The notes under the pieces are model-generated. The model did no database searches, had not been told where the DNA came from, and saw only the letters and a program-made list of their open reading frames with translations. The position numbers and the translations under genes were made by a program. 64,000 nt of DNA from assembly GCF_002082565.1 (NCBI RefSeq), contig NZ_CP020562.1, positions 124,001 to 188,000 of the forward strand, written 5' to 3'. Positions 1 through 9,524 of this stretch are shown piece after piece (position 1 is the stretch's first letter; each line of letters starts with the position of its first letter). This stretch comes from Halomonas sp. GT (GTDB lineage Bacteria; Pseudomonadota; Gammaproteobacteria; Pseudomonadales; Halomonadaceae).

Positions 1-1041
1 TTGCGTCCCCTGGATCGTCTGGTCGGTTACTTTGAGAAAATGGCCCAAGGCGACCTAAGTCAGCAAATTACATCACCTGGTAATAATGAAATTGGCAGGT
101 TGTACACAGCGATGGCGCACATGCAGTCTTCACTGTCTGAAACCGTTGGCGTGGTACGCCAAAGCGGCGCGTCAATTTTTGAGCGCTCTCAGCATATTGC
201 CAGTGGCAATAACGACCTTTCCTCACGTACCGAACAACAGGCCTCTTCTCTAGAAGAGACGGCCTCGAGCATGGAGCAGTTGGCCTCTACCGTTGGGCAC
301 AATGCAGACAATGCATTGCAAGCTAGTCAGCTCGCCAATGAGGTAACGCTAACTGCCAGACGCAGCGGCGAAGAAGTTGCCAATATTGTTGAAACCATGC
401 AGGACATTAGCGCGAGTTCCCACCAAGTTGCCGACATTATTACGGTGATCGATAACATTGCTTTTCAAACCAATATTCTCGCCTTAAACGCGTCGGTAGA
501 AGCCGCCCGTGCTGGCGAGCATGGTAAAGGGTTTGCCGTTGTTGCGCAGGAAGTTCGCAGTCTCGCTAGCCGCAGTGCTAATGCTGCCAAAGAAATTCGT
601 ACACTGATCGATGCATCGCTTGGCAAAGTGGACGCGGGCACCCAGCGGGTGAATCACGCGGGAAAAACCATGCAGGATCTTGTCGCCGCTGTGCAGCGTG
701 TCAACGATATTATGGATGAGATTGCGGCCGCTTCTGAAGAGCAAAGCAACGGTATCGGGCAAGTTAATCAAGCAGTTGCCCAAATGGATCAGGTTGTTCA
801 ACAAAATGCTCAATTGGTTCAACAGGCAGCACGCAGCGCTAATGAGTTAGAAAGCGAAGCGGCACGCCTTAGAGAAGCGGTTGAGCGTTTCCATGTGACG
901 CCTGCCCTGGCAGGGGGGAAGCAGGAATCTGGTTATGCCATGCGGCCCCACGCTCTTCAGCAAGTACCTGCCGCCCAAACGCCAGCGGCCAAAAAAATAC
1001 CCGCTCGCAACACGGCAGTTGATGAGTGGGAAGCATTTTAA
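1..1041 (+). CDS. Methyl-accepting chemotaxis protein, C-terminal part (cut by window edge)
   Basis: Cytoplasmic part of a chemoreceptor that controls CheA. The visible 346 residues begin inside a HAMP domain (about 1-55) and continue through the long coiled-coil signalling domain, with the conserved hairpin tip (FQTNILALN, about 155-163) and methylation helices rich in EEQ/AQ. The last residues are DEWEAF, matching the xWExF pentapeptide that tethers CheR and CheB in high-abundance receptors. The transmembrane and ligand-binding regions lie before base 1, so the TTG at base 1 is not a real start and the ligand cannot be inferred. It is followed by another receptor after about 50 bp. Confidence 0.95.
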   Translation: MRPLDRLVGYFEKMAQGDLSQQITSPGNNEIGRLYTAMAHMQSSLSETVGVVRQSGASIFERSQHIASGNNDLSSRTEQQASSLEETASSMEQLASTVGHNADNALQASQLANEVTLTARRSGEEVANIVETMQDISASSHQVADIITVIDNIAFQTNILALNASVEAARAGEHGKGFAVVAQEVRSLASRSANAAKEIRTLIDASLGKVDAGTQRVNHAGKTMQDLVAAVQRVNDIMDEIAAASEEQSNGIGQVNQAVAQMDQVVQQNAQLVQQAARSANELESEAARLREAVERFHVTPALAGGKQESGYAMRPHALQQVPAAQTPAAKKIPARNTAVDEWEAF

Positions 1042-1093
1042 GTCTTGCGGTTAAGGCTCATTACTTCCTCGGCTTGAATACTAAAAATAAGGT

Positions 1094-3262
1094 ATGCGGA
1101 TGCGTAATAACCAGCCAGTCACTCAGCGTGAAGTTGAACTTCAGAGTGATGATTTCCTCGTTTCGCGCACGGATCTTAAAGGGCGCATTACCTATGCAAA
1201 CCCAGCGTTTATCCAGATAAGTGGTTTCCAGCACGAAGAGCTGATAGGCGCGCCCCATAATTTGATTCGACACCCGGATATGCCGCCAGCGGCGTTTGAA
1301 AACCTGTGGCAGACCGTGAAAAGCGGTGAAACATGGCGAGGGCTGGTTAAAAACCGCTGTAAAAATGGTGATCACTATTGGGTAAGTGCCAGCGTAACGC
1401 CGATTATTGAAGACGACCACGTCGTTGGCTATGCCTCTGTCAGGGTACAGGCAACCAGAGAGGCGATTGCCCAAGCTGAGCAGGCCTACGCTGAAATACG
1501 TGAAGGCCGTAACAAACACCTCTATTTAGACAAGGGGCGGTTGCGTAAGAAAGGCCTAATTCAACGCTTAAAACGGATACGACTGGATACTCTGCGCGCT
1601 AAATTGATTGGAATGATTGTTGTAGCTGGCGCACTGCTGCTGGTGAGTGGTGGCCTGGGGCTGTATGGCCTTAACGTCGCAGGAGAGCGACTAGCGACGC
1701 TTAATAACGATGGCCTGCAAGACGTTATTCGTTTACAGCAAATAGACCAGACCATCGCGCAAACGCGACAGGCCATGATTGAGCCTGAGCGTATGGAGCT
1801 GATTCAACAGCGCTTTGAGATGGGGGAGATGATTGCCAATAGCGCGGCGACGATTGAGTCCGCCTGGCAGCAATACTACTCCCGTGATGTCAACACGACA
1901 GCGCTTGCCACTTCCTTCAATGCTCAGCTGCAAACCTTTTTAGACAATGGCATGTTCCAGGCGGAAACCGTCTTGCAAGCAGAAGACACGTATCAAGTGT
2001 TCACCGGTTTGGACGCAGTCATCAGTGTGATGAATAACGAAGGGCGCGAACTCTCGACGATGGTGAACCAGCTCATCGCCGAAAAACAGGCTGACGCCGA
2101 GGTGATGGCTGCCGATGCTGAGCAAGGTCAAGCCAGCATGCTAAGTGCTCAAGCCGCTGTGCTAGGTGTTGGCGTACTGGCGCTTATCCTGCTTGGGGTG
2201 ATGACGTTACGTTCCATTGTTCGGCCGCTAAAAAGCGCGTCTCGCTTTACCTTGCAAATCGCGGGTGGAAACCTAGCGGCTAAAGTGCCTCCCCATCAGC
2301 GTGATGAAGTTGGGATGCTGATGGAATCGCTGAACACTATGCGGAAAAGTCTGAGCAGCATTATTAGCGATGTAAAAGGCGGTATTAATGTAGTTACACC
2401 TGCTGCTCGGGATATTGCCAGCGGTAATGAGGCTTTATCGTCTCGTACCGAGCAACAGGCAGCATCGCTACAGCAAACCGCATCCAGCATGGAAGAAATG
2501 ACCACGACCGTGCGTCAAAACAGCGATAACGCTCAAGAAGCGCGTCGTCTTGCCGATAACAATGCTAAGCAAGTGACCCAAACCGGAGAGCTCATGTCGC
2601 AGTTGGTCGAGAATATGCAGCGAATTACCCAAAGCTCGCAAAAAATGACTGACATCATCAATGTGATTGACTCGATTGCTTTCCAAACCAATATTTTGGC
2701 GCTCAACGCATCGGTAGAAGCTGCCAGGGCCGGGGAGCATGGTCGTGGATTTGCGGTGGTTGCTGAAGAAGTGCGTAAGCTGGCAGGAAGAAGCGCAAGC
2801 GCCTCTCAAGAGATTCGCGTGCTGATTGATGGTTCTAATCAAGAAGTCAATGTAGGGGCTGGGCTGGTCAAAAAAGCCGAAGTAGCGATTAGTGAGGTTG
2901 CCGAAGCAGCGCGAAATGTCACGCAGATCATGCATGACATATCGTCAGCGTCAGCAGAACAAAGCCATGGGATCGCGGAGGTGAATCAAGCCGTTGCCGA
3001 GATGGATCAAGCGACACAGCAGAATGCCGTTCGTGTCCAGGAAACAGCACGTGCCGCCGTGGCATTAGAGCAGCAAGCAGGCTTATTAGCCCTGTCTGTT
3101 GAGGCGTTTCGCTTGAACCATCAGAACTCGCCAACAACAGCGCTTAGCACAGCCCCTACTGCCTATCGATCGCGAGCTCAGCTCCCAGATAGCCCAACTA
3201 AACCGCCTTCGTCGCCAACCACACGGCAGCTGGCCGCAGTAGAGGAGTGGGAAGAATTTTGA
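1094..3262 (+). CDS. PAS-containing methyl-accepting chemotaxis protein (Aer-like N-terminus)
   Basis: A 722-residue chemoreceptor. Residues about 18-125 form an Aer-type PAS domain with the RHPDMP motif and the following W/NG-YWV pattern seen in FAD-binding aerotaxis PAS domains. A membrane segment follows at about 170-195, then a predicted periplasmic helical region, a second membrane segment at about 352-373, HAMP, and the signalling domain with FQTNILALN near 530. Unlike E. coli Aer, it has both a cytoplasmic PAS and a periplasmic loop. It ends EEWEEF, a CheR/CheB tether-like tail. The ATG at 1094 has a second in-frame ATG two codons later and the ribosome site is weak, so the start may shift by two codons. 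Likely redox or oxygen sensing by family analogy; ligand not shown. Confidence 0.93.
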   Translation: MRMRNNQPVTQREVELQSDDFLVSRTDLKGRITYANPAFIQISGFQHEELIGAPHNLIRHPDMPPAAFENLWQTVKSGETWRGLVKNRCKNGDHYWVSASVTPIIEDDHVVGYASVRVQATREAIAQAEQAYAEIREGRNKHLYLDKGRLRKKGLIQRLKRIRLDTLRAKLIGMIVVAGALLLVSGGLGLYGLNVAGERLATLNNDGLQDVIRLQQIDQTIAQTRQAMIEPERMELIQQRFEMGEMIANSAATIESAWQQYYSRDVNTTALATSFNAQLQTFLDNGMFQAETVLQAEDTYQVFTGLDAVISVMNNEGRELSTMVNQLIAEKQADAEVMAADAEQGQASMLSAQAAVLGVGVLALILLGVMTLRSIVRPLKSASRFTLQIAGGNLAAKVPPHQRDEVGMLMESLNTMRKSLSSIISDVKGGINVVTPAARDIASGNEALSSRTEQQAASLQQTASSMEEMTTTVRQNSDNAQEARRLADNNAKQVTQTGELMSQLVENMQRITQSSQKMTDIINVIDSIAFQTNILALNASVEAARAGEHGRGFAVVAEEVRKLAGRSASASQEIRVLIDGSNQEVNVGAGLVKKAEVAISEVAEAARNVTQIMHDISSASAEQSHGIAEVNQAVAEMDQATQQNAVRVQETARAAVALEQQAGLLALSVEAFRLNHQNSPTTALSTAPTAYRSRAQLPDSPTKPPSSPTTRQLAAVEEWEEF

Positions 3263-4131
3263 TCGACCAACGCGAGCGGGGAGTTGATGTCGGCCAGTGG
3301 GCATCGGGAGGGCAGATCGAACGTGATCTTGTGCTAACCGATGCCGACTTTGCGCGCATACGGGAATTGATTTACCAGCGCGCCGGAATAGTGTTGGCTG
3401 AGCATAAGCGTGAAATGGTCTACAGCCGCTTAGCCAAGCGATTGCGTCACCATGGTATTACACGTTTTACCGACTATCTGTCTCGGTTGGAGCGTCAGCC
3501 GGACGCTAAAGAGTGGGAGGCGTTTACCAATGCCTTAACCACCAACCTCACCGCTTTTTTTCGTGAGGCGCATCACTTTCCGCTATTAGCTGAGCACATT
3601 AAGAAACAGCAAAGTCCCGTGACTATCTGGTGCTCAGCGGCGTCCACCGGGGAAGAGCCCTACTCGATTGCAATGACGTTGTTAGAAACACTGGGGCCAA
3701 AAGCCACCCAGGCCAAAGTCATTGCCACGGATATTGACACCGACGCACTAAGCAAAGCGCGGGCAGGCATTTATCCGCTTGAACAGGTGCGTAAGTTAGA
3801 GGAAGGGCGGGTTAAGCGGTTTTTCCAGAAAGGCACCGGTGGTCATGCAGGTTTGGCACGCGTAAGGCCCGAAGTATCATCGTTGGTGGAGTTTTTGCCG
3901 CTTAATTTGCTGGCACCCCAGTGGTCGGTAAAAGGCCCTTTCGATGCCGTTTTTTGTCGCAATATCATGATTTATTTCGATAAAGATACCCAGGCTAAGA
4001 TTCTAAAACGGTTTGCTCCGCTAATGAAGCCAGACGCGTTACTGTTTGCGGGACACTCGGAAAACTTTTCGTATATCAGCGATGCATTCAAGCTGCGTGG
4101 GCAAACGGTTTATACCCTCGCAAAAAAATAA
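3259..4131 (+). CDS. cheR: Chemotaxis protein methyltransferase CheR
   Basis: S-adenosylmethionine-dependent glutamate methyltransferase that methylates the chemoreceptors encoded next to it. It has the all-helical CheR N-domain (first ~80 residues), then the methyltransferase core with [12 protein letters not shown] (SAM binding), CRNIMIYF and the C-terminal GHSENF motif. I place the start at the TTG whose last two bases lie in the preceding receptor's stop codon (TTGA overlap), because purine-rich sequence GGAGTGGGAAG lies just upstream; a GTG 12 bases earlier has almost no room for a ribosome site. About 290 aa, normal for the family. Cotranscribed with the receptors and followed by cheB. 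Confidence 0.94.
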   Translation: MIDQRERGVDVGQWASGGQIERDLVLTDADFARIRELIYQRAGIVLAEHKREMVYSRLAKRLRHHGITRFTDYLSRLERQPDAKEWEAFTNALTTNLTAFFREAHHFPLLAEHIKKQQSPVTIWCSAASTGEEPYSIAMTLLETLGPKATQAKVIATDIDTDALSKARAGIYPLEQVRKLEEGRVKRFFQKGTGGHAGLARVRPEVSSLVEFLPLNLLAPQWSVKGPFDAVFCRNIMIYFDKDTQAKILKRFAPLMKPDALLFAGHSENFSYISDAFKLRGQTVYTLAKK

Positions 4132-4149
4132 ATCGGTTACGTGCGTTAA

Positions 4150-4179
4150 CTCCTTTGGGCAATTGCCCTACCGGAGTGG
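4150..4179. other. Hairpin between cheR and cheB
   Basis: The 88-bp gap holds an interrupted inverted repeat: ACTCC and GGAGT arms enclosing a central self-complementary GGGCAATTGCCC. There is no T-run, so it looks more like an RNA-processing or stability hairpin than a terminator. Function is not shown. Confidence 0.4.
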
Positions 4180-4219
4180 GTTGGCACACAGGTGGCTACC
4201 GTAATAAAGGAGGCGTGCT

Positions 4220-5281
4220 TTGAGCGCAGCCAAAATCAAAGTGTTGTGCGTCGATGATTCGGCGCTGATTCGTGATTTGTTAACGGAAATAATCAACTCT
4301 CAGCCGGATATGGAAGTCGTCGCCGTCGCGCCAGACCCCATTGCTGCGAGAGATCTGATCAAACAACACAATCCTGACGTGCTGACATTGGACGTAGAAA
4401 TGCCGCGGATGGATGGTCTTGATTTTCTTGAGCGGTTAATGCGGCTTCGTCCTATGCCGGTACTCATGGTGTCATCGCTGACCCAGAGTGGCTCAGAGAT
4501 TACTCTGCGTGCGTTAGAGTTAGGCGCATTGGATTTCGTGGCCAAGCCCAGCTTGGGTATTCGTAGCGGCATGATGGAGTATGCAACTGAAATTACCGAC
4601 AAGCTTCGCGCCGCTGCTCGCTCGCGTCCTCGCCAAGCCCGCCATAAAAATGCGCCGCCACCCACGCAGCTAAAAGCGCCAATGGTGTCGAGTGAAAAGC
4701 TGATTATCATTGGTGCTTCTACCGGCGGCACAGAAGCGATTCGGTCAGTGCTCGAACCACTGCCTGCGAATGCGCCAGCCATCTTGATTACCCAGCACAT
4801 GCCAGGTGGTTTTACCCGCTCTTTCGCCGAGCGGCTAGATCGACTGTGTCGAATTAGCGTAAAAGAAGCCACCGATGGCGAGCGTGTCTTGCCAGGCCAT
4901 GCCTATATCGCCCCAGGCGATCAACACCTAGAGCTTGTACGCAGTGGTGCCAACTACGTCGTGCGCTTAAATGATGGTCCGCCGGTGAATCGTCACCGTC
5001 CCTCTGTTGATGTGCTGTTTCACTCGGCTTCTAAGCATGCTGGTAAAAACGCCATTGGTGTGATTTTGACCGGGATGGGGAAGGATGGCGCTGTAGGTCT
5101 TCTTGAAATGCGTGAAGCCGGGGCGGCCACCATTGCACAAAATGAAGAAAGCTGTGTGGTGTTTGGTATGCCAAGAGAAGCCATCTCCGTCGGGGGAGCA
5201 GTAGAAGTGGTTGCTTTAGATGACATTCCATCGCGGTTGATGGCCTTAATTGCCGCTTCAGGGCGTGCTCAGCGGGTATAA
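4220..5281 (+). CDS. cheB: Chemotaxis response regulator protein-glutamate methylesterase CheB
   Basis: Receptor methylesterase/deamidase opposing CheR and phosphorylated by CheA. The N-terminal receiver domain (1-~125) has the acidic pair VDDS and the phosphoacceptor D58 in LTLDVEMP. After a short linker comes the esterase domain with catalytic S167 (GASTGG), H193 (QHMP) and D289 (GMGKDG). At 353 aa it is full length. The start is TTG at 4220, supported by a strong AAGGAGG six bases upstream. It sits immediately after cheR. Confidence 0.95.
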   Translation: MSAAKIKVLCVDDSALIRDLLTEIINSQPDMEVVAVAPDPIAARDLIKQHNPDVLTLDVEMPRMDGLDFLERLMRLRPMPVLMVSSLTQSGSEITLRALELGALDFVAKPSLGIRSGMMEYATEITDKLRAAARSRPRQARHKNAPPPTQLKAPMVSSEKLIIIGASTGGTEAIRSVLEPLPANAPAILITQHMPGGFTRSFAERLDRLCRISVKEATDGERVLPGHAYIAPGDQHLELVRSGANYVVRLNDGPPVNRHRPSVDVLFHSASKHAGKNAIGVILTGMGKDGAVGLLEMREAGAATIAQNEESCVVFGMPREAISVGGAVEVVALDDIPSRLMALIAASGRAQRV

Positions 5282-5318
5282 CACCCCGTTACGCATTAAT
5301 AGAAAAGGGGAGCAAAAA

Positions 5319-7016
5319 ATGACACGCTCACTGCGTCATATCAGTATTCACTCTGCCGTTATTGTCGCGTTGGCTAGCTTTGTCATGCTGATAGTGCTGT
5401 TAGCTGGTATCAGCTTCATGGCAGATCGTAATGCGCAGGCCAACCTGTCAACCTATAGCCTCATCAGTAATAGTCAGCTCAACGAGATTAATCGCGCTGA
5501 CTCGTTGCTCAACCAGGCAATGCTGGCCATGGAAACGGCATCCAACTTTTTAATGGTCGGTCAAACACGCCAATCCAATGCCCAGGTCGACATTGCTCTG
5601 GATCGAATTGAGCGCGCCGAACAGCGTTTTGAGAGCTTTGCTGCGACGCCACGCACAGCGCAAGGTGAAGCATTGGGTGAGGCATTGATAGAAGACTTCC
5701 GCGAAGTACTGGCCTTGGTCAAACAGCAGCATGCGACGTTCGAAACCATGGACATCAGTACCTTTAATCAGCTTCGGGGCGAGCTGGTAGAGCCATTGAA
5801 CAACTTAGCCAATAGCGCCACTGCTTTTGTACAGTATGGTTTTCAACGGGTAGACAGCATTCGTGGCGACGCTGATGCGCAAGGCGATGTGTTTATGTTA
5901 GTCAATGCGCTTGCTGTGGCAATTGCGCTATTGGTAACTGCGTTCATCTATATGGCATTACGACGCACCGTCATCGCGCCGTTGAATGACGCCGTAAGAC
6001 GGCTGGACAAAATATCTCAGGCTGACCTAACGGAGCCCGTTCCCGCGTCAGGCAAAAATGAAGTGGGACGTCTTTTTTCAGCGATGGGCACGATGCAGCA
6101 AAACCTGACGGCGATTGTGACGCGGGTGCGAGAAGGCAGTAGTGAAATACATCACGGCACTCGAGAGATAGCGAGTGGCAATGCGGATTTGTCATCACGC
6201 ACTGAACAGCAGGCCGCCTCGATTGAAGAAACAGCTGCCAGCATGGAACAAATGACGGCAACGGTTAAACAGAATGCCGACAATGCGCGCCAGGCAAGCA
6301 CGCTGGCCGCAGATGCCTCCACCACTGCCGAGCAAGGCGGCCAAGTGGTTGAGCAGGTAGTGCAGACCATGCATGGTATTTCTACCAGCTCCCAGAAAGT
6401 GGCTGATATCACCAGTGTGATTGACTCTATTGCTTTTCAAACCAATATTTTGGCACTGAATGCCTCGGTAGAGGCGGCTCGCGCTGGCGAGCAAGGGCGT
6501 GGTTTTGCCGTTGTGGCAGGCGAGGTTCGCAACTTAGCTAGCCGCAGTGCCGATGCGGCAAAAGAGATCAAAACACTGATTGATGCCTCCGTTGCACAAA
6601 TCAAGCAAGGCTCTACGCTGGTAGAACAAGCGGGCACCACTATGTCCGATGTGGTGACGGCTGTCCGTAGAGTGACCGATATTATGGATGAGATTTCTGC
6701 AGCATCTCAGGAACAGAGCGATGGCATTGAGCAGGTAAGCCAAGCGGTAGGGCAGATGGATGAAGTCACCCAGCAGAATGCGGCGCTGGTTCAGGAAGCC
6801 TCCGCAGCGGCTATGTCGCTTGAAGAGCAAGCAAATAAGTTAGAAGAGGCGGTGGCTGTCTTTGCTTTGTTAACTAGCCAAGAGGGAGGGCAGCGTCAAA
6901 CGTTGCCAGCGAGTAGCCAAGTAAACGTGCCTGCTGTCAGGCAGCAGGCAGTCACTACGCCCAGCGCTCGCCGAACCCCAGAGCCTAGCCACCACGACGA
7001 GTGGGAAGCGTTCTAG
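5319..7016 (+). CDS. Methyl-accepting chemotaxis protein (Tsr/Tar-like)
   Basis: About 565-residue transmembrane chemoreceptor: membrane segment near 15-36, a four-helix-type periplasmic domain to about 190, second membrane segment about 192-214, HAMP, then the signalling domain with the FQTNILALN tip. It ends DEWEAF, like the first receptor. The ATG at 5319 with AGGGGAG upstream is preferred; the reading frame is open further upstream but into cheB, with no ribosome site. Ligand unknown. It is the third receptor of the cluster, between cheB and cheY. Confidence 0.94.
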   Translation: MTRSLRHISIHSAVIVALASFVMLIVLLAGISFMADRNAQANLSTYSLISNSQLNEINRADSLLNQAMLAMETASNFLMVGQTRQSNAQVDIALDRIERAEQRFESFAATPRTAQGEALGEALIEDFREVLALVKQQHATFETMDISTFNQLRGELVEPLNNLANSATAFVQYGFQRVDSIRGDADAQGDVFMLVNALAVAIALLVTAFIYMALRRTVIAPLNDAVRRLDKISQADLTEPVPASGKNEVGRLFSAMGTMQQNLTAIVTRVREGSSEIHHGTREIASGNADLSSRTEQQAASIEETAASMEQMTATVKQNADNARQASTLAADASTTAEQGGQVVEQVVQTMHGISTSSQKVADITSVIDSIAFQTNILALNASVEAARAGEQGRGFAVVAGEVRNLASRSADAAKEIKTLIDASVAQIKQGSTLVEQAGTTMSDVVTAVRRVTDIMDEISAASQEQSDGIEQVSQAVGQMDEVTQQNAALVQEASAAAMSLEEQANKLEEAVAVFALLTSQEGGQRQTLPASSQVNVPAVRQQAVTTPSARRTPEPSHHDEWEAF

Positions 7017-7074
7017 GTTTTAATAGCCGTTTTAAGGACGGTTTTAAGAACTGCTTTAAGGATGTTTTTAAGCA
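7015..7074. repeat. Five-copy 12-bp tandem repeat (TTTTAAG core)
   Basis: Just after the receptor stop codon the core TTTTAA(G) recurs at 7018, 7030, 7042, 7054 (as CTTTAAG) and 7066, exactly 12 bp apart. Units such as CGGTTTTAAGAA and CTGCTTTAAGGA are imperfect. The array lies in the gap before cheY; no terminator hairpin is obvious here. Confidence 0.75.
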
Positions 7075-7112
7075 TCGTTATTTTAGAAATAATTTGATTG
7101 AGAGGATGACCA

Positions 7113-7502
7113 ATGGCCGATAAGAACATGAGTTTTCTGGTAGTGGACGACTTTCCCACCATGCGCCGGATCGTTCGCAGCTTGTTGAAAGAGCTAGGTT
7201 TTACCAATGTTGATGAAGCAGAAGATGGTCAGGACGCCCTGAATAAGCTGCGTGCGGGTAACTTCGAATTCGTTGTATCTGATTGGAATATGCCTAATCT
7301 GGACGGCTTAGAAATGCTTAAAGAGATCCGCCAGGATGAAGCACTGAAAGGGCTACCCGTATTGATGGTGACCGCGGAAGCCAAAAAAGAGAACATTATC
7401 GCGGCCGCCCAAGCGGGCGCTAACGGCTACGTCGTCAAGCCGTTTACAGCAGCCACACTCGAAGAAAAGCTAAACAAAATCTTCGATAAGATGGGTAAAT
7501 GA
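7113..7502 (+). CDS. cheY: Chemotaxis response regulator CheY
   Basis: Single-domain receiver protein of 129 aa that carries the signal from CheA to the flagellar switch. The signature residues are all present: D12/D13, phosphoacceptor D57 in [11 protein letters not shown]87 in MVTAEA, and K109 in VKPF. An AGAGGATG ribosome site precedes the ATG. Directly followed by its phosphatase gene cheZ. Confidence 0.96.
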   Translation: MADKNMSFLVVDDFPTMRRIVRSLLKELGFTNVDEAEDGQDALNKLRAGNFEFVVSDWNMPNLDGLEMLKEIRQDEALKGLPVLMVTAEAKKENIIAAAQAGANGYVVKPFTAATLEEKLNKIFDKMGK

Positions 7503-7544
7503 AGCGGCTGCGCCTGAGTGCTCGGTTAACGAGGAGACAACACG

Positions 7545-8240
7545 ATGAGTCAGCATGAGCAGGATAGCGCTACCCAGCTATCTGAAGAAGCCGCTGAAGA
7601 CCTGATCTTTCGCATCGGCAAACTTACCCGCATGTTGCGTGACAATATGCGAGAGCTGGGCCTGGATAAAGAGATCGAGAAAGCAGCGGAAGCAATTCCT
7701 GACGCGCGTGACCGGTTGCATTACGTCGCTACCATGACTGAGCAGGCAGCTGAACGTGCATTAAACGCTATTGATCGCGCCCAGCCATTGCAAGACCAAC
7801 TCTCTGATCGTGCTGAAGCGCTCGATAAGCGCTGGGCCGAATGGTTTGAAGCGCCCAAAGAGTTGGATGATGCCAAAGCCTTGGTAAAAGAAACACGCAC
7901 CTATCTAAGTGATGTGCCAACCATTGCTGCAGCGACAAACAAAGAACTGCTCGATATTATGATGGCTCAGGATTTTCAAGATCTTACCGGCCAGGTCATC
8001 AAGAAGATGATGGATGTCATCCGAGAAATTGAGCATCAGTTGGTGCAAGTACTTATCGATAACGTGCCGGGTGCTCATGTCCGTGAGTCGATGCAGCGTA
8101 AGGCAGAAGACCAATGGAAAAATGAGAACGCGCGTCGTAATGAAGAGCTGTTGAATGGCCCTCAGGTTAAGGACAATGCACCTGACATCGTTACTGGTCA
8201 GGATCAGGTAGACGACTTATTGGACGAATTAGGCTTTTAA
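7545..8240 (+). CDS. cheZ: Protein phosphatase CheZ
   Basis: Dephosphorylates CheY-P. The 231-aa protein has the family core [15 protein letters not shown], containing the catalytic acid/glutamine pair (D146 and Q150 here, equivalent to D143/Q147 of E. coli), within long helices. Its last residues, [10 protein letters not shown], match the C-terminal CheY-binding peptide, joined by a charged flexible linker. GAGGAG precedes the start. Confidence 0.95.
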   Translation: MSQHEQDSATQLSEEAAEDLIFRIGKLTRMLRDNMRELGLDKEIEKAAEAIPDARDRLHYVATMTEQAAERALNAIDRAQPLQDQLSDRAEALDKRWAEWFEAPKELDDAKALVKETRTYLSDVPTIAAATNKELLDIMMAQDFQDLTGQVIKKMMDVIREIEHQLVQVLIDNVPGAHVRESMQRKAEDQWKNENARRNEELLNGPQVKDNAPDIVTGQDQVDDLLDELGF

Positions 8241-8293
8241 TGCGTTGTTATTAAGACATTGTGAAAGGCAGTATCTGGCACTATAGGCATTTG

Positions 8294-8319
8294 TTCAGCC
8301 GTCCCTAGGGGCGGCTGAA
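8294..8319 (+). terminator. Hairpin terminator after cheZ
   Basis: Inverted repeat TTCAGCCG(T)CCC ... GGGGCGGCTGAA with a 2-4 base loop, followed by the weak U-tract ATTTAT. It separates the che genes from flhB and is probably a leaky terminator. Confidence 0.65.
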
Positions 8320-8357
8320 TTTATGATAAGCCACGCAAGATACCGCCGGATGGCCGC

Positions 8358-9524
8358 ATGGCAGATAACGACAGCGATCAGGAAAAGACGGAAGAGGCCA
8401 CGCCCCGACGCTTGGACAAAGCCCGGGAAGAAGGCCAAGTACCCCGGTCTCGAGAACTGGCGACCTTTTTGCTGCTATTAGGCGGTGTGATTGGGCTGTG
8501 GAGCATGGGGCAAATGCTCTATGACCAGCTGGGCATGGTGATGGAGCAGGCCTTCTTATTCGAACGCCGTCATGCCATGGAAAGCACCCCGATGCTGGTC
8601 AATGCGCTGGATCTGGGGCAGCGCACACTGTTCGCAATGCTGCCGCTGTTCTTACTGTTGACGGTGATTGCACTGGTCGCACCCGCATTACTAGGAGGAT
8701 GGTTGGTCTCGGCAAAATCAATGCAGCCCAAACTGTCGAAGCTAAACCCAATAAAAGGGTTGCAGCGTATTTTTTCGTCGCAGGCGTTGATTGAATTAAC
8801 CAAAGCGATTGCCAAATCAATCCTGGTCGGCGGCATTGCATCCGCGTTTCTGTACGCCAACCTTGGTAAGTTTATGGGGCTAATGAATCAGCCCATTCAA
8901 CAAGCGTTGGCGACCGCATTGAATATGTCGGCGTTAGCTGCCGGCCTGATCGTTTTATCACTCGTGGTGGTTATCTTAATTGATGTGCCTTTTCAGCTTT
9001 GGAGTAATGCGAAAAAGCTGCGTATGAGCAAGGAAGAAGTTAAGCGAGAGCATAAAGAGTCGGAAGGCGACCCCCATGTTAAGGGCCGGATTCGCCAGCA
9101 GCAGCAAGCAATGGCCAGAGGGCGGATGATGAGTAAAGTGCCTGATGCCGACGTTATAATCACCAACCCAACCCACTATGCTGTGGCCCTAGCGTATAAG
9201 GAAGGAAGCATGGGCGCCCCTCGGCTAGTGGCCAAAGGGGCCGATGCAGTGGCCGCACGTATCCGCGAAATAGGCCTGGAAGCCGGTGTGCCGCGATTGG
9301 AAGCCGCTCCTTTGGCGCGCGCCCTGTATCATCACGTGGATTTAGACGCTGAAGTGCCTGCGGAACTGTATACCGCAGTGGCTGAAGTGATGGCCTGGGC
9401 TTACCGCTTGAAGCAGGTCGCACAACAAGGAGGCGAGGTGCCCCCAACCCCAGACAATTTATCGGTCCCTCCCGAAATGGAACACTCCAGTCGAGATGCC
9501 GGTGGCAGTGAGGCGCAATCATGA
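8358..9524 (+). CDS. flhB: Flagellar type III export apparatus protein FlhB
   Basis: Membrane component of the flagellar export gate and the rod/hook-to-filament substrate switch. Four hydrophobic segments occupy roughly residues 35-215, then the cytoplasmic domain with the self-cleaving NPTH motif (N270-H273). The N-terminus EKTEEATPRRLDKAREEGQVPRS is typical of FlhB, here 388 aa. No strong ribosome site precedes the ATG. The end overlaps flhA by four bases (ATGA), implying translational coupling. Confidence 0.96.
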   Translation: MADNDSDQEKTEEATPRRLDKAREEGQVPRSRELATFLLLLGGVIGLWSMGQMLYDQLGMVMEQAFLFERRHAMESTPMLVNALDLGQRTLFAMLPLFLLLTVIALVAPALLGGWLVSAKSMQPKLSKLNPIKGLQRIFSSQALIELTKAIAKSILVGGIASAFLYANLGKFMGLMNQPIQQALATALNMSALAAGLIVLSLVVVILIDVPFQLWSNAKKLRMSKEEVKREHKESEGDPHVKGRIRQQQQAMARGRMMSKVPDADVIITNPTHYAVALAYKEGSMGAPRLVAKGADAVAARIREIGLEAGVPRLEAAPLARALYHHVDLDAEVPAELYTAVAEVMAWAYRLKQVAQQGGEVPPTPDNLSVPPEMEHSSRDAGGSEAQS

